NCBI GenBank assembly: GCA_934465295.1
Contig: CAKSKU010000006.1
Span: 65,719-129,718, forward strand
Origin: an uncultured Oscillospiraceae bacterium
GTDB lineage: Bacteria; Bacillota; Clostridia; Oscillospirales; Ruminococcaceae
Length of the DNA: 64,000 nucleotides
Direction of reading: 5' to 3'
In this document: positions 26,860-35,625 of the stretch, piece by piece
Numbering within the stretch: position 1 is the first letter of the stretch
Layout of the letters: each line of letters begins with the position of its first letter
Position numbers and translations under genes: made by a program
The notes under the pieces: model-generated
Told to the model about the DNA's origin: nothing
The model's database searches: none
The model's input: the letters and a program-made list of their open reading frames with translations, nothing else

Positions 26860-27111
26860 ATGATAGAATACCGCTACGATACACAGCTTCTTATTGACGG
26901 CACCGATCTTGACGAGGATAAGATCGATGAATACTTCCGTGAAAATTTTATCGGCGACAGTTTGCTTGCCGTTGGTGATGAGGAACTTATAAAGATACAT
27001 TACCATACCAACGAGCCGTGGAAAGTCCTTGAATATTGTGCAACTCTCGGCGAGATATATGACATCGTTGTCGAGGATATGGACAGGCAGTCAAGGGGAC
27101 TCAAAGGCTGA
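26860..27111 (+). CDS. Small DAK2-phosphatase-like protein
   Basis: 83 residues with GAGGAG before ATG. It corresponds to a short stretch of the much larger dihydroxyacetone-kinase-like (DegV-associated/FakA-type) proteins: 'LIKIHYHTNEPWKVLEYCATLGEIYDIVVEDM' is the conserved piece. Free-standing short versions occur in Clostridia. Enzymatic activity is unlikely on its own; a role with the DHH phosphoesterase upstream is a guess from gene order. Confidence 0.75.
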   Translation: MIEYRYDTQLLIDGTDLDEDKIDEYFRENFIGDSLLAVGDEELIKIHYHTNEPWKVLEYCATLGEIYDIVVEDMDRQSRGLKG

Positions 27112-27210
27112 TATATGGCAGAGAAACGCCCTTTTGCTGTCATATTGCAATAATCAAAGCGCGGTGATAACCAAATTTTTAGGCTTTTTTTAGATAATTT
27201 TCATAAAATA

Positions 27211-27239
27211 TTGACTTTTTGGAAAAAAGGATATATAAT
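27211..27239 (+). promoter_or_regulatory. Promoter of the H1-like/SCP2 gene
   Basis: TTGACT at 27211-27216, 17-base spacer, TATAAT at 27234-27239; the leader is about 115 bases long. Confidence 0.75.
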
Positions 27240-27360
27240 TACCACAGTTATTAAATTTATTAAAATAATGCCGTGAACCCAGTTCCGTGCATTTTATAAG
27301 TTTAAAGTTTTTATACGGTGCAGAAAAAGCCTGTATCAGAAATTGTATGGAGGAATCATT

Positions 27361-28071
27361 ATGGCAATCAATGATAAGAAGACCGCTTCCGAAGTTAAGA
27401 AGAACGATACTGCAAAAACTGTTGAAACCGCCAAGACCGCAGCAGCAAAGCCTGTTGCAGAGGCAAAGCCCGCTGAAGTTAAGTCCGAGGTCAAGCCCGC
27501 AGAGGTAAAGCCTGCTGAAACAAAGGCTGCCGCTCCTGCTGCTAAGAATACAGAAGAAAAGAAGCCTGCTGAGAAGAAGGCTGAAAAGAAGTCGGCAGAG
27601 AAAAAGTCTGCTGAAAAGAAGGCTGCTGCTCCTAAGGCTGCAAAGAAAACAGCCGCTAAGGCAGCAAAGGCTGAAAAGCCTGCCGCAAAGACAGCTGAGA
27701 AGGCTCCTAAGACGAAGGCTCCGAGAGCACCTAAGGCTCCTAAGGCTTCACCTTATGATGCAGCTGTTGCAAAGGCAAAGAAGAAGTTCTCCGCTATCAA
27801 GACCGATCTCGTTAAGTATCCTATCGCTGTAAACTTCGAACTCAACGGTTCGGAAGGGGAGATATTCTATGTTTACCTCAGCGAAGCAGGAAAGCCTGCT
27901 GTTGAGCCTTACAGATACAATGATTACGATGTATATGTAAGAGTTGACGCTGATTCCTTTAACAAGATCCTTGACGGAAAGCTTGATGTTTACAAGGCTC
28001 TTGCAGAGGGTATACTCCATGTTGAGGGCAATGTAAAGAAGGCTCTTATGTTCTTCCTCTCCGCATTCTAA
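27361..28071 (+). CDS. Histone-H1-like Lys/Ala-rich protein with SCP2-like domain
   Basis: 236 residues from ATG 27361, GGAGG seven bases upstream; the longer frame begins with TTG. Residues 1-135 are low complexity and rich in Lys, Ala, Pro and Glu with repeats of the type AEKKSAEKKAAAPKAAKK, like histone H1 tails or bacterial Hc1/AlgP. Residues 136-236 form a compact domain with 'FELNGSEGEIFYVYLSEAGK', 'YDVYVRVDADSFNKILDGKL' and 'GILHVEGNVKKALMF', which resembles the sterol-carrier-protein-2 fold. It has its own promoter and terminator, and codon use suggests high expression. The role is unknown; nucleoid or polyanion binding by the tail is inferred. Confidence 0.82.
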   Translation: MAINDKKTASEVKKNDTAKTVETAKTAAAKPVAEAKPAEVKSEVKPAEVKPAETKAAAPAAKNTEEKKPAEKKAEKKSAEKKSAEKKAAAPKAAKKTAAKAAKAEKPAAKTAEKAPKTKAPRAPKAPKASPYDAAVAKAKKKFSAIKTDLVKYPIAVNFELNGSEGEIFYVYLSEAGKPAVEPYRYNDYDVYVRVDADSFNKILDGKLDVYKALAEGILHVEGNVKKALMFFLSAF

Positions 28072-28094
28072 GAGGGAAGAAAACACGCTTATTC

Positions 28095-28126
28095 AAGCGC
28101 CGCACTTCAATGTGCGGCGCTTTGTT
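28095..28126 (+). terminator. Terminator after the H1-like gene
   Basis: AAGCGCCGCAC (28095-28105) pairs perfectly with GTGCGGCGCTT across a 6-base loop, followed by TTG and T-rich sequence. Confidence 0.88.
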
Positions 28127-28202
28127 ATGTATTGATCCTGTTTCAAAATTGTAAAATGTGCAATGAAATAGGAGGGAATTACTATAAAATTTGCAAAAAG
28201 GC

Positions 28203-28231
28203 TTGCATTACGGCTTTGAATGTGTTATAAT
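28203..28231 (+). promoter_or_regulatory. Promoter of the rimP-nusA-infB operon
   Basis: TTGCAT at 28203-28208, 17-base spacer, TATAAT at 28226-28231. Transcription would begin near 28238. Confidence 0.75.
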
Positions 28232-28249
28232 ATATGTAACATTATAAAG

Positions 28250-28283
28250 AAAGGTCGGAAAGCTTCCGACCTTTTGTTTTTAT
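28250..28283 (+). terminator. Leader attenuator before rimP
   Basis: Just after the predicted start, AAGGTCGGAAG pairs with CTTCCGACCTT (28251-28273), followed by TTGTTTTTA. This is a full intrinsic terminator between promoter and first gene, so a fraction of transcripts should stop here. With nusA in the same operon, self-control by NusA-assisted termination is an appealing inference. Confidence 0.72.
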
Positions 28284-28318
28284 AGTAAACTTTTTTGATC
28301 TATGAAGGGATTGATGAA

Positions 28319-28837
28319 ATGTCAGGAAAAAACGCCAAAAGCGGAAAGGGCGGAAATACTATTGCCAAAGTTCATGATATGGTAATGCCTATCATTGACG
28401 AGCTGGGACTTTCGCTCTGGGACATCGTCTTTGAAAAGGAGGGCGCTTACTGGTACCTCCGTGTCTTTATCGATGGAAAGGACGACCTTGCAAGCATGGA
28501 GGACTGCGAGAATGTTACACGTCCGCTGTCCAAGCTGCTCGATGAACAGGACCCTATCGAACAGAGCTACATTCTCGAGGTAGGTTCGCCCGGTATCGGA
28601 CGTGCGCTCAAAAAAGAGGAGCATTTCCAGAAGTTCCTCGAATGTCCGATAAGGATTCGCTTTATCCGTGAAAATGAGAACGGCGAAAAGGAGATCATCG
28701 CAGCGCTCAAAGCGTATGACAAGGACACTGTCACTGTTGCAAGAGACGGCGGGGAAGAGGTTATAAAGCTTTCCGACACTGCTTTCATAAAGCTTGCCGA
28801 TGACGAAGATCTCTTCGGAGATGATTTTGAAGAATAA
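28319..28837 (+). CDS. rimP: Ribosome maturation factor RimP
   Basis: 172 residues from ATG 28319 (AAGGG ten bases upstream); TTG 28295 lies at the attenuator's edge. RimP helps assemble the 30S subunit. Visible family features are 'LGLSLWDIVFEKEGAYWYLRVFIDG', 'DCENVTRPLSKLLDEQDPI' and the very conserved LEVGSPGIGRALK, followed by the C-terminal SH3-like barrel. The N-terminus has an extra basic stretch (SGKNAKSGKGGNT). It heads the operon, with nusA 37 bases after. Confidence 0.93.
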   Translation: MSGKNAKSGKGGNTIAKVHDMVMPIIDELGLSLWDIVFEKEGAYWYLRVFIDGKDDLASMEDCENVTRPLSKLLDEQDPIEQSYILEVGSPGIGRALKKEEHFQKFLECPIRIRFIRENENGEKEIIAALKAYDKDTVTVARDGGEEVIKLSDTAFIKLADDEDLFGDDFEE

Positions 28838-28873
28838 CAACCTTACAAATAAATTTAGGAGGAATCAGGAAAA

Positions 28874-29965
28874 ATGAGAAAAACCAAAAAAGCACCTGAG
28901 ATCAACAAGGAACAGCAGTTTATCAAGGATTTTTTTGAGGCGCTTGATCTGCTTGCACAGGAAAACGGCATCTCTGTTGATGTTCTTGCAGAGAAGATCG
29001 GTCAGGCGATACTTAAAGCTGTAAGAAAGGAATATGAATATTGTGACGACTTTGTTGTAAACATCAACCCCGAAAGTCAGATATTCGATGTATGCGTTCT
29101 CAGAACCGTTGTTGATGATGAACCTATCGACCTCAACGAGATCAACATCGATGAAGCAAGAGCAGTCTGCGACCCGAACGCACAGCTCGGCGAGAGAGTT
29201 CCTTTCAAGCTTTCTCCATCGAAGTTCGGCAGAATTGCGGCTCAGTATGCAAAGCAGTCTATCCGCCACGATATGAAGGAATTTGAGCGTGACAAAATCA
29301 TGGGACAGTTCAAGGACAAGGTCCATGAGGCTGTTTCCGCAACCGTTCAGAAGATCGAGCCTGCAACGGGCAATATGACGCTCACGATCGACGGACATGA
29401 AGTTTATATGCTCAAAAAGGAGCAGATACCCGGCGAAGTTCTCAAAGAGGGTCAGATCGTCAAGGTTTATGTATGCGAGATCATCAATCCCGACAGACGT
29501 CCTGCCGTTAAGATATCACGCCGTCACCCCGACCTTGTAAAGCGCCTTTTCGAGCTTGAAATTCCCGAAATTTACGACGGCATCGTTGAGATAAAGTCTA
29601 TCGCAAGAGAAGCAGGTTCAAGAACCAAGATCGCAGTTGCTTCGACCGACCCGAACGTTGACCCTGTCGGTGCTTGCATCGGACCCAAGCACTCCAGAAT
29701 TGAAAAGGTCGTTGAAGAACTCGGCGGAGAGAAGATCGACATCATCGTTTATGATGAGGATATCACGGTATTCGTTGCTCACGCACTTGCTCCTGCCGAG
29801 GTCATCAGCGTTACAAAGGAAGAGGGCGAGGAGAAGAAATGTACAGTTATCGTGCCGAACAATCAGCTCTCGCTTGCTATCGGCAACAAGGGTCAGAATG
29901 CAAAGCTTGCTGCACGCCTTACCGATTATAAGATAGACATAAAGCCCGAAGTTCCCACTGAATGA
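28874..29965 (+). CDS. nusA: Transcription elongation/termination factor NusA
   Basis: 363 residues, AGGAGG before ATG. Binds RNA polymerase and RNA to control pausing, termination and antitermination. Domains in order: N-terminal polymerase-binding domain (1-130), S1 domain (about 135-205), KH1 (about 215-285) with 'DPVGACIGPKHSRIEKVVEEL', KH2 (about 290-350) with 'LAIGNKGQNAKLAARLTDYKIDI'. The length is typical of Firmicutes, which lack the acidic repeats of E. coli NusA. Confidence 0.96.
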   Translation: MRKTKKAPEINKEQQFIKDFFEALDLLAQENGISVDVLAEKIGQAILKAVRKEYEYCDDFVVNINPESQIFDVCVLRTVVDDEPIDLNEINIDEARAVCDPNAQLGERVPFKLSPSKFGRIAAQYAKQSIRHDMKEFERDKIMGQFKDKVHEAVSATVQKIEPATGNMTLTIDGHEVYMLKKEQIPGEVLKEGQIVKVYVCEIINPDRRPAVKISRRHPDLVKRLFELEIPEIYDGIVEIKSIAREAGSRTKIAVASTDPNVDPVGACIGPKHSRIEKVVEELGGEKIDIIVYDEDITVFVAHALAPAEVISVTKEEGEEKKCTVIVPNNQLSLAIGNKGQNAKLAARLTDYKIDIKPEVPTE

Positions 29966-29982
29966 TAAAACGGAGGTAGAAT

Positions 29983-30255
29983 ATGCCTGCTGTAAAAAAG
30001 ATACCCATGAGAATGTGCATCGGCTGCGGCGAGATGAAGCCCAAAAAAGAGCTTATCCGTATCGTAAGATCGCCCGAGGGTGATATAAGCCTTGACACAA
30101 CGGGTAAAAAATCGGGCAGAGGTGCTTATATCTGCCGCTCCTGCGAGTGCCTTGAAAAAGCGAAGAAGGCAAGAAAGCTTGAAAAGTCTTTCTCCTGCCG
30201 GATCGGTGACGAGGTATATGCAAATATGGAAAGGGAGCTTTCGGAAAATGAATAA
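29983..30255 (+). CDS. rnpM: RNase P modulator RnpM (YlxR family)
   Basis: 90 residues with GGAGGT before ATG. The family signature is clear: MRMCIGCGEMKPKKELIRIV, then GRGAYIC and CLEKA. The four cysteines (C-x-x-C and C-x-x-C) are present. In Firmicutes RnpM binds RNase P RNA and limits its activity. It sits at its expected place between nusA and ylxQ and overlaps ylxQ by 8 bases. Confidence 0.93.
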   Translation: MPAVKKIPMRMCIGCGEMKPKKELIRIVRSPEGDISLDTTGKKSGRGAYICRSCECLEKAKKARKLEKSFSCRIGDEVYANMERELSENE

Positions 30256-30568
30256 CAAGCTTTTCGGACTCCTTTCGATGTGCAGAAGATCGGGGAGAAT
30301 GGCGCTCGGGTTCGATATGTCCAAAGAATCAGCCGAAAAAGGCAAGGCGGAGCTGATAGTTCTCGCTTCGGATATTTCGCCCAAGACGGAAAAGGAAGTT
30401 CGCTTCTTTTCCGATAAATACGGTGTCAGAACAGTTAAAACTAACTTTACAATAGATGATTTTTTTCACGGAATAGGGAAAAAAGTCGGTGTTATCGCAG
30501 TTTGCGACAAGGGGTTCGCCCAAAAGGCTGAAAGTCTTATCGGCGAGGATACCATAACAAAGAATTAA
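30248..30568 (+). CDS. ylxQ: L7Ae/L30e-family RNA-binding protein YlxQ
   Basis: 106 residues starting at ATG 30248 inside the end of rnpM. The L7Ae-type fold shows in 'LLSMCRRSGRMALGFDMSKESAEKGKAELIVLASDIS' and 'GVIAVCDKGFAQKAESL'. Members bind K-turn RNA. Order nusA-rnpM-ylxQ-infB is conserved across Firmicutes. The larger frame that starts in rnpM is a read-through shadow. Confidence 0.9.
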   Translation: MNNKLFGLLSMCRRSGRMALGFDMSKESAEKGKAELIVLASDISPKTEKEVRFFSDKYGVRTVKTNFTIDDFFHGIGKKVGVIAVCDKGFAQKAESLIGEDTITKN

Positions 30569-30585
30569 CGGAGGTAATACAGCCT

Positions 30586-33243
30586 ATGAGTAGCGCAAAA
30601 TCGCAGTCCAAACAGAAAATAAGTGATATTGCAAAGGATCTCGGTATTTCCAATCAGGAGCTTATCGATTTCGTTGAAAATAAATTCGGCGAGGTGAAAA
30701 AAGCTGCCGCAAGCCTTACCGCTGACCAGCTCAATATCATTCTCGAAAATTACACACAGAATAATCAGGTGGAAAGCTTTGACGGATATTTCGCAAAGAG
30801 AAACGAACCTAAGCCTGTAAAGAAAGAAGAGCCAAAGCAGGAAAAGAAGCCTGCAAAGAAAGATGCTCCCAAGGCTGAACAGCCTAAGCAGGAAGCTAAG
30901 AAGCCCGTTAAAAAGGAAGCACCCAAGGCAGAGGTCAAGCACGAGGCTGTCAAGACCGAACACGTAAAGACGGAAGCTCCGAAGCAGCCGAAGCAGGAAC
31001 AGCCCAAGCCGCAGCCTAAGCAGGAAGCTCCCAAGCCTGCACCGAAGCAGGAGGTCAAGCAGGAAGCAAAGCCTGCTGTTCATAACAGCAAGAACGAGCA
31101 GAAGAACAAGGCTGACCGCTTCAACGCACAGCAGGCTCTTAAAAACAACGAGCAGAACAAGAATAAGAAGAGCGAGCAGAAGCCTCAGCAGAACAAGGAG
31201 CAGAATCAGAACAAGACCAAGCTCGATATTAAGTTCGCTGACGCTTCGAGCAATACAGTAGATCAGAAGCTTCACAAGGTAGATACAAGAGGTTCTTATG
31301 TCGAGATCGACAAGTACAACGAAAAGTACGAGAACATCGCTCCCGTTCAGAACGGCAGACACAAGGACAATTTCTCCAAGAAGCAGAAGCTTACGCAGAA
31401 GTCCCAGCAGAGAAAACAGCAGCAGTATTCCAACAAGCACGAATCCGAAGCTGATAAGCTCCGCAGACTTGAACTCGAAAGAGCAAGAAAGCAGCAGCTC
31501 AAAGTTCTTATCCCTGATGAGATCGTCGTTTCCGAGCTTGCTTCAAGACTTAAGGTTACAGCTACCGAGGTTATCAAGAAGCTTATGGGTCTCGGCGAGA
31601 TGTGTACTATCAATCAGGTCATCGACTTTGATACAGCATCACTCGTTGCCGAAGAACTCGGCGCAAAGGTAGAAAAGGAAGTTATCGTTACTATCGAAGA
31701 GCGTCTTATCGATGATTCCGATGATGACGGCGAGGGCGTAGAGAGAGCACCTGTCGTTGTTGTAATGGGTCACGTTGACCACGGTAAAACTTCACTCCTC
31801 GACCATATCAGAAACGCTCACGTTACAGCTACCGAAGCGGGCGGTATCACACAGCATATCGGTGCTTACAGAGTTAATTACAACGGCAAGGACATCACTT
31901 TCCTCGATACACCGGGACACGAAGCTTTCACTTCCATGAGAGCGAGAGGTGCGTCCGTAACCGATATCGCTATCCTCGTTGTTGCCGCAGACGACGGTAT
32001 CATGCCGCAGACTATTGAAGCTATCAACCACGCAAAGGCAGCGAATATCCCGATAATCGTTGCTATCAACAAGATGGATAAGCCGGGTGCAAACCCCGAG
32101 AATATCAAGCAGCAGCTCACCGAACACAACCTCGTTGTCGAGGAATGGGGCGGCGACGTTATCTGCGTTCCTATCTCCGCCAAGACGGGCATGGGTATTG
32201 ACGAGCTTCTCGAAAACGTTCTTCTCGTTGCCGAAGTTGCAGAGTACAAGGCTAACCCGAACAGACTTGCAAAGGGAGCTGTTATCGAAGCACGTCTTGA
32301 CAAGGGCAGAGGTCCTATCGCAACTCTCCTCGTTCAGAACGGTACTCTTCACACGGGCGATATCATCATCGCAGGCACGGCTGTCGGCAGAGTAAGAGTT
32401 ATGACCAACGACAAGGGCGAAGTTGTAAATGAAGCAGGTCCGTCCTGTCCTGTTGAGATCACGGGTCTTGCAGAAGTTCCGTCCGCAGGTGACACGTTCA
32501 ACGCCGTTGAAGATGAGCGTCTTGCAAGAGAACTCGTTGAACAGCGTAAGCACGAGGCAAAGCAGGAGCAGTTCAAGCAGTATCAGAAGGTAACTCTCGA
32601 CAACCTCTTCAGCCAGATCGAACAGGGCGAGATCAAGGAACTTCCTATCATCGTCAAGGCAGACGTTCAGGGTTCTGTCGAAGCTGTTCGTCAGTCGCTT
32701 GAAAAGCTCTCCAACGATGAAGTCAGAGTTAAAGTTATCCACGGCGGCGTAGGTGCTGTTTCCGAGAGTGACGTTATGCTCGCAGACGCATCGAACGCTA
32801 TCATTGTCGGCTTCAACGTTCGTCCCGATCCGGTTGCAGAGGAAAATGCAAAGCGTGACGGTGTTGATATCCGACTTTACAGGATCATCTATGATGCGAT
32901 CGAAGAAATTCAGACCGCTATGAAGGGTATGCTTGCGCCTAAGTTCCACGAAGTTGGCCTTGGACGTGTCGAAGTCCGTCAGGTATATAAGATCACGGGC
33001 GTTGGTACAGTTTCGGGTTCTTATGTTCTCAGCGGCAAGATCACAAGAAATGCCGAGATCAGAGTTGTCCGTGACGGTATCATCATCGCAGACGACAAGA
33101 TGTCCTCCCTCAAGCGTTTCAAGGACGACGTTAAGGAAGTTGCCGAGGGTTACGAGTGCGGTATCACGCTTGAAAAGTTCAACGATGTCAAGGTCGGAGA
33201 TATTTTTGAAGCGTATATGATGGAAGAAACCAAGGCAGAATAA
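30586..33243 (+). CDS. infB: Translation initiation factor IF-2
   Basis: 885 residues, GGAGG before ATG. Places initiator tRNA on the 30S subunit using GTP. The N-terminal IF2N domain (residues 8-55) is followed by a long low-complexity Lys/Pro/Glu/Gln region (about 65-215) and a second IF2N-type domain near 300-360. The G domain has G395-HVDHGKTS, DTPGHEAF and NKMD; domains II, III and IV follow, ending in a 'GxxFEAYMMEE' tail. The linker is longer than average and repeats PKQE-type units. Confidence 0.97.
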   Translation: MSSAKSQSKQKISDIAKDLGISNQELIDFVENKFGEVKKAAASLTADQLNIILENYTQNNQVESFDGYFAKRNEPKPVKKEEPKQEKKPAKKDAPKAEQPKQEAKKPVKKEAPKAEVKHEAVKTEHVKTEAPKQPKQEQPKPQPKQEAPKPAPKQEVKQEAKPAVHNSKNEQKNKADRFNAQQALKNNEQNKNKKSEQKPQQNKEQNQNKTKLDIKFADASSNTVDQKLHKVDTRGSYVEIDKYNEKYENIAPVQNGRHKDNFSKKQKLTQKSQQRKQQQYSNKHESEADKLRRLELERARKQQLKVLIPDEIVVSELASRLKVTATEVIKKLMGLGEMCTINQVIDFDTASLVAEELGAKVEKEVIVTIEERLIDDSDDDGEGVERAPVVVVMGHVDHGKTSLLDHIRNAHVTATEAGGITQHIGAYRVNYNGKDITFLDTPGHEAFTSMRARGASVTDIAILVVAADDGIMPQTIEAINHAKAANIPIIVAINKMDKPGANPENIKQQLTEHNLVVEEWGGDVICVPISAKTGMGIDELLENVLLVAEVAEYKANPNRLAKGAVIEARLDKGRGPIATLLVQNGTLHTGDIIIAGTAVGRVRVMTNDKGEVVNEAGPSCPVEITGLAEVPSAGDTFNAVEDERLARELVEQRKHEAKQEQFKQYQKVTLDNLFSQIEQGEIKELPIIVKADVQGSVEAVRQSLEKLSNDEVRVKVIHGGVGAVSESDVMLADASNAIIVGFNVRPDPVAEENAKRDGVDIRLYRIIYDAIEEIQTAMKGMLAPKFHEVGLGRVEVRQVYKITGVGTVSGSYVLSGKITRNAEIRVVRDGIIIADDKMSSLKRFKDDVKEVAEGYECGITLEKFNDVKVGDIFEAYMMEETKAE

Positions 33244-33260
33244 CTTATGTAAAGTTTTTC

Positions 33261-33298
33261 GGAAAAGCTGACCGAAGAAAGTTCGGTCGGCGTTTTCC
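33261..33298 (+). other. Long intergenic hairpin between infB and rbfA
   Basis: GGAAAAGCTGACCGAA pairs with TTCGGTCGGCGTTTTCC with one wobble, around a GAAAG loop. No T-run follows, so it is unlikely to be a terminator. It may be an mRNA processing or stability element that sets relative amounts of IF-2 and RbfA. Confidence 0.6.
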
Positions 33299-33321
33299 AC
33301 AATAGATAAAAAGGAGTTTAT

Positions 33322-33711
33322 ATGCCTAATTTTAAAAATATGCGCCTTTCCGAAGATATAATGCGTGAGATCGCAGGTCTTATAAGAGAGCGTGTCAAAG
33401 ACCCAAGAGTAAACACAATGGCGACTTCCGTTGTCAGAGTTGAGCTTTCGGGCGACTGCTCACACTGCAAGGTGTTCATCTCCAGCTTCAACGGAATGGA
33501 AGATGCTGAAAATGCCGTAAAGGGACTTCAGAACGCTTCGGGTATGCTCCGCCGTGAGATAACCAACAAGCTCCATATCAGAAGATGCCCCGAGCTGCAT
33601 TTTATCCCCGATAATTCTATCGAACATTCGGCAGAGATCTCACAGATGCTTCACGATATTCTTCCTGCCGAAGATAACGATACAGAAGAAACAGATAACG
33701 AGACCGAATAA
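33322..33711 (+). CDS. rbfA: Ribosome-binding factor A
   Basis: 129 residues with AAGGAG before ATG. Binds the 30S late in assembly and is needed in the cold. The KH-fold family pattern is visible: 'MREIAGLIRERVKDPRV', 'SHCKVFISSF' and 'RCPELHFIPDNSIEHSAEIS'. The last 20 residues are acidic. It lies between infB and nrnA, as is usual. Confidence 0.95.
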   Translation: MPNFKNMRLSEDIMREIAGLIRERVKDPRVNTMATSVVRVELSGDCSHCKVFISSFNGMEDAENAVKGLQNASGMLRREITNKLHIRRCPELHFIPDNSIEHSAEISQMLHDILPAEDNDTEETDNETE

Positions 33712-33726
33712 AAAGGTTGTGATGTT

Positions 33727-34695
33727 TTGCAGATAAATTTTGAAGAAGCAGCGGAATTTCTCCGCGAAAACGACTGTTATCATATCCTTACCCACGCAAG
33801 TCCCGACGGCGACACGATAGGTTCAGGCTTCGGACTATGTGCAATTCTCCGAAAAATGGGCAAGAAAGCCAATGTTTACTGTTCCGATGAGCTTCCGAAG
33901 CGCTATGACTTTATGTATGAGGGCTATGAGCCGCAGGATTTCGAGGTCAAGACCGTTGTTGCGGTCGATGTTGCCGACCCGAAGCTCCTCGGAAAAAATC
34001 TGGAGCATTATGCCGACAAGGTGGAGCTTTGCATAGATCATCATATCTCGAACACGGGTTATGCGAAAAAACTGCTCGTTGAACCGCACGCAGCGGCGGC
34101 TTGTCAGGTCATTTTCAAGCTTTTGAGCAGTCAGAAGCTTACCGAATGTGACGCTAAGATCGCAAAGTGCCTTTACACGGGCATTGCGACCGATACAGGC
34201 TGCTTCAAGTTCGATTCCTGCACTTCCGAAACACACGCAGCTGCGGCTGAACTGATGAAGTTCGACATCGGCGCAGGAAAGATCAACCGCAGAATGTTCG
34301 ATCAGAAGAGCAGGGCGAGAATTGCCGTTGAACAGCACGTTCTCGGTAGTATGGAATACTATTTCGATGAACGCTGCTCGGTAGCTTCCGTTTCGCTCGA
34401 TGATATAAAGAGAACGGGACTTCCTGCCGAGGAATTTGAGGGCATCGCAGGTATTACGACCGTCCTCGAAACGATAGAAGTCGGCGTTTTTATCCGTCAG
34501 AAAGAGGAGCATAAGATAAAAGCTTCGCTCCGTTCGACGGGGGATATTGACGTTTCGGCAATTTGCGCTCAGTTCGGCGGCGGCGGTCACATAAAGGCGG
34601 CAGGCTGTTCATTTGAAACGAGCATCGATGATGCAAAGACTAAGATAGTCGAAGCTGTCGGCAAGGCTCTTGCGAAAATGGGTGCTAAGAAATGA
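33727..34695 (+). CDS. nrnA: Nano-RNase / pAp phosphatase NrnA (DHH family)
   Basis: 322 residues. Degrades very short RNAs and hydrolyses 3'-phosphoadenosine 5'-phosphate. Motifs: THASPDGDTIGSG (I), VAVDVADP (II), CIDHHISN (DHH), a TDTGCFKFDS segment (IV) and the DHHA1 loop FGGGGHIKAAGCSF. The start is TTG 33727, AAAAGG ten bases upstream; no in-frame ATG exists nearby. The stop overlaps the truB start (ATGA). Confidence 0.93.
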   Translation: MQINFEEAAEFLRENDCYHILTHASPDGDTIGSGFGLCAILRKMGKKANVYCSDELPKRYDFMYEGYEPQDFEVKTVVAVDVADPKLLGKNLEHYADKVELCIDHHISNTGYAKKLLVEPHAAAACQVIFKLLSSQKLTECDAKIAKCLYTGIATDTGCFKFDSCTSETHAAAAELMKFDIGAGKINRRMFDQKSRARIAVEQHVLGSMEYYFDERCSVASVSLDDIKRTGLPAEEFEGIAGITTVLETIEVGVFIRQKEEHKIKASLRSTGDIDVSAICAQFGGGGHIKAAGCSFETSIDDAKTKIVEAVGKALAKMGAKK

Positions 34696-35612
34696 TCGGC
34701 GGGATAAACGATAATTTGAACGGAATAATTTGCGTAAACAAGCCGCAGGGCTTCACCTCGTTTGACGTTATTGCGAAAATGAGGGGTATCCTGCGGCTTC
34801 GCAGACTTGGACACGCAGGAACGCTCGACCCGATGGCAACGGGGGTTCTTCCCGTTTTTGTCGGAAAGGCAACGAAAGCCTGCGATATTATACCCGACCA
34901 CGACAAGACCTATCGGGCAGGTTTCAGGCTTGGTTTCGTATCCGACACGCAGGACAGCTCGGGAAAAATGACCGAGCTTGGCGGCGCTGAAAAAGTGACG
35001 GCTGAAAAGCTTGAAGCTTCGCTCGGTGATTTCCGAGGGGACATAATGCAGATACCGCCGATGTATTCGGCGGTAACGGTGAACGGAAAACGGCTTTACG
35101 ACCTCGCCCGAAAGGGGATAGAGGTCGAGCGTGAGGCTCGTCCCGTCACGATATACAAGCTTGTGCTGACGGGATTTGACGAGGCTTCTCACGAGGGAAC
35201 GCTTGAAATTTCCTGCTCAAGAGGTACTTATATCCGCACTGTTATAAATGATATCGGTGAAAAGCTCGGCTGCGGTGCAGTTATGACAAGCCTTGTGCGG
35301 ACTGCCGCCTGCGGATTTTCGCTTTCCGACTGCGTGAGCCTTGAAGAATTGCAGGCGAACGCCGACAGCGGAAATTCTGCCGGGAAATATCTTCTCCCGA
35401 TAGAAAAAGTTTTCGCCGATTATCCGTCCGTTAAGCTTGACGAACACAGAGAAAAGCTTTACCGAAACGGCGTAAAGCTAAAGATAGAGCTTATGGGCGG
35501 CTGTATAAAATGCGGCGGAATACATCGTGTTTTCGGCTCGGACGGCGGCTTTATCGGGCTTGGCATTGCGAACGCAGAAACAATGGAATTTACGGTCTAC
35601 AAGAATTTCTGA
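34692..35612 (+). CDS. truB: tRNA pseudouridine-55 synthase TruB
   Basis: 306 residues. Makes pseudouridine at position 55 of tRNA. The hallmark GHAGTLDPMATGVLPV contains the catalytic Asp; KPQGFTSFDVI and SCSRGTYIRTVINDIG are the other family motifs, and a short PUA-like tail follows. It starts in the nrnA stop, so the two are probably coupled, and it ends 13 bases before ribF. Confidence 0.95.
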   Translation: MIGGINDNLNGIICVNKPQGFTSFDVIAKMRGILRLRRLGHAGTLDPMATGVLPVFVGKATKACDIIPDHDKTYRAGFRLGFVSDTQDSSGKMTELGGAEKVTAEKLEASLGDFRGDIMQIPPMYSAVTVNGKRLYDLARKGIEVEREARPVTIYKLVLTGFDEASHEGTLEISCSRGTYIRTVINDIGEKLGCGAVMTSLVRTAACGFSLSDCVSLEELQANADSGNSAGKYLLPIEKVFADYPSVKLDEHREKLYRNGVKLKIELMGGCIKCGGIHRVFGSDGGFIGLGIANAETMEFTVYKNF

Positions 35613-35625
35613 GGGTGATTTTACG

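Noticed and set aside
31792..33300. 502-codon open frame on the - strand opposite infB
   Set aside because: It lies entirely opposite the well-supported IF-2 frame and has no ribosome site or family pattern; GC-skewed codons of infB keep the opposite frame open.
35527..35625. Upstream starts for ribF inside truB
   Set aside because: They would add 20-33 residues not expected in this family, without good ribosome sites; kept only as alternatives.
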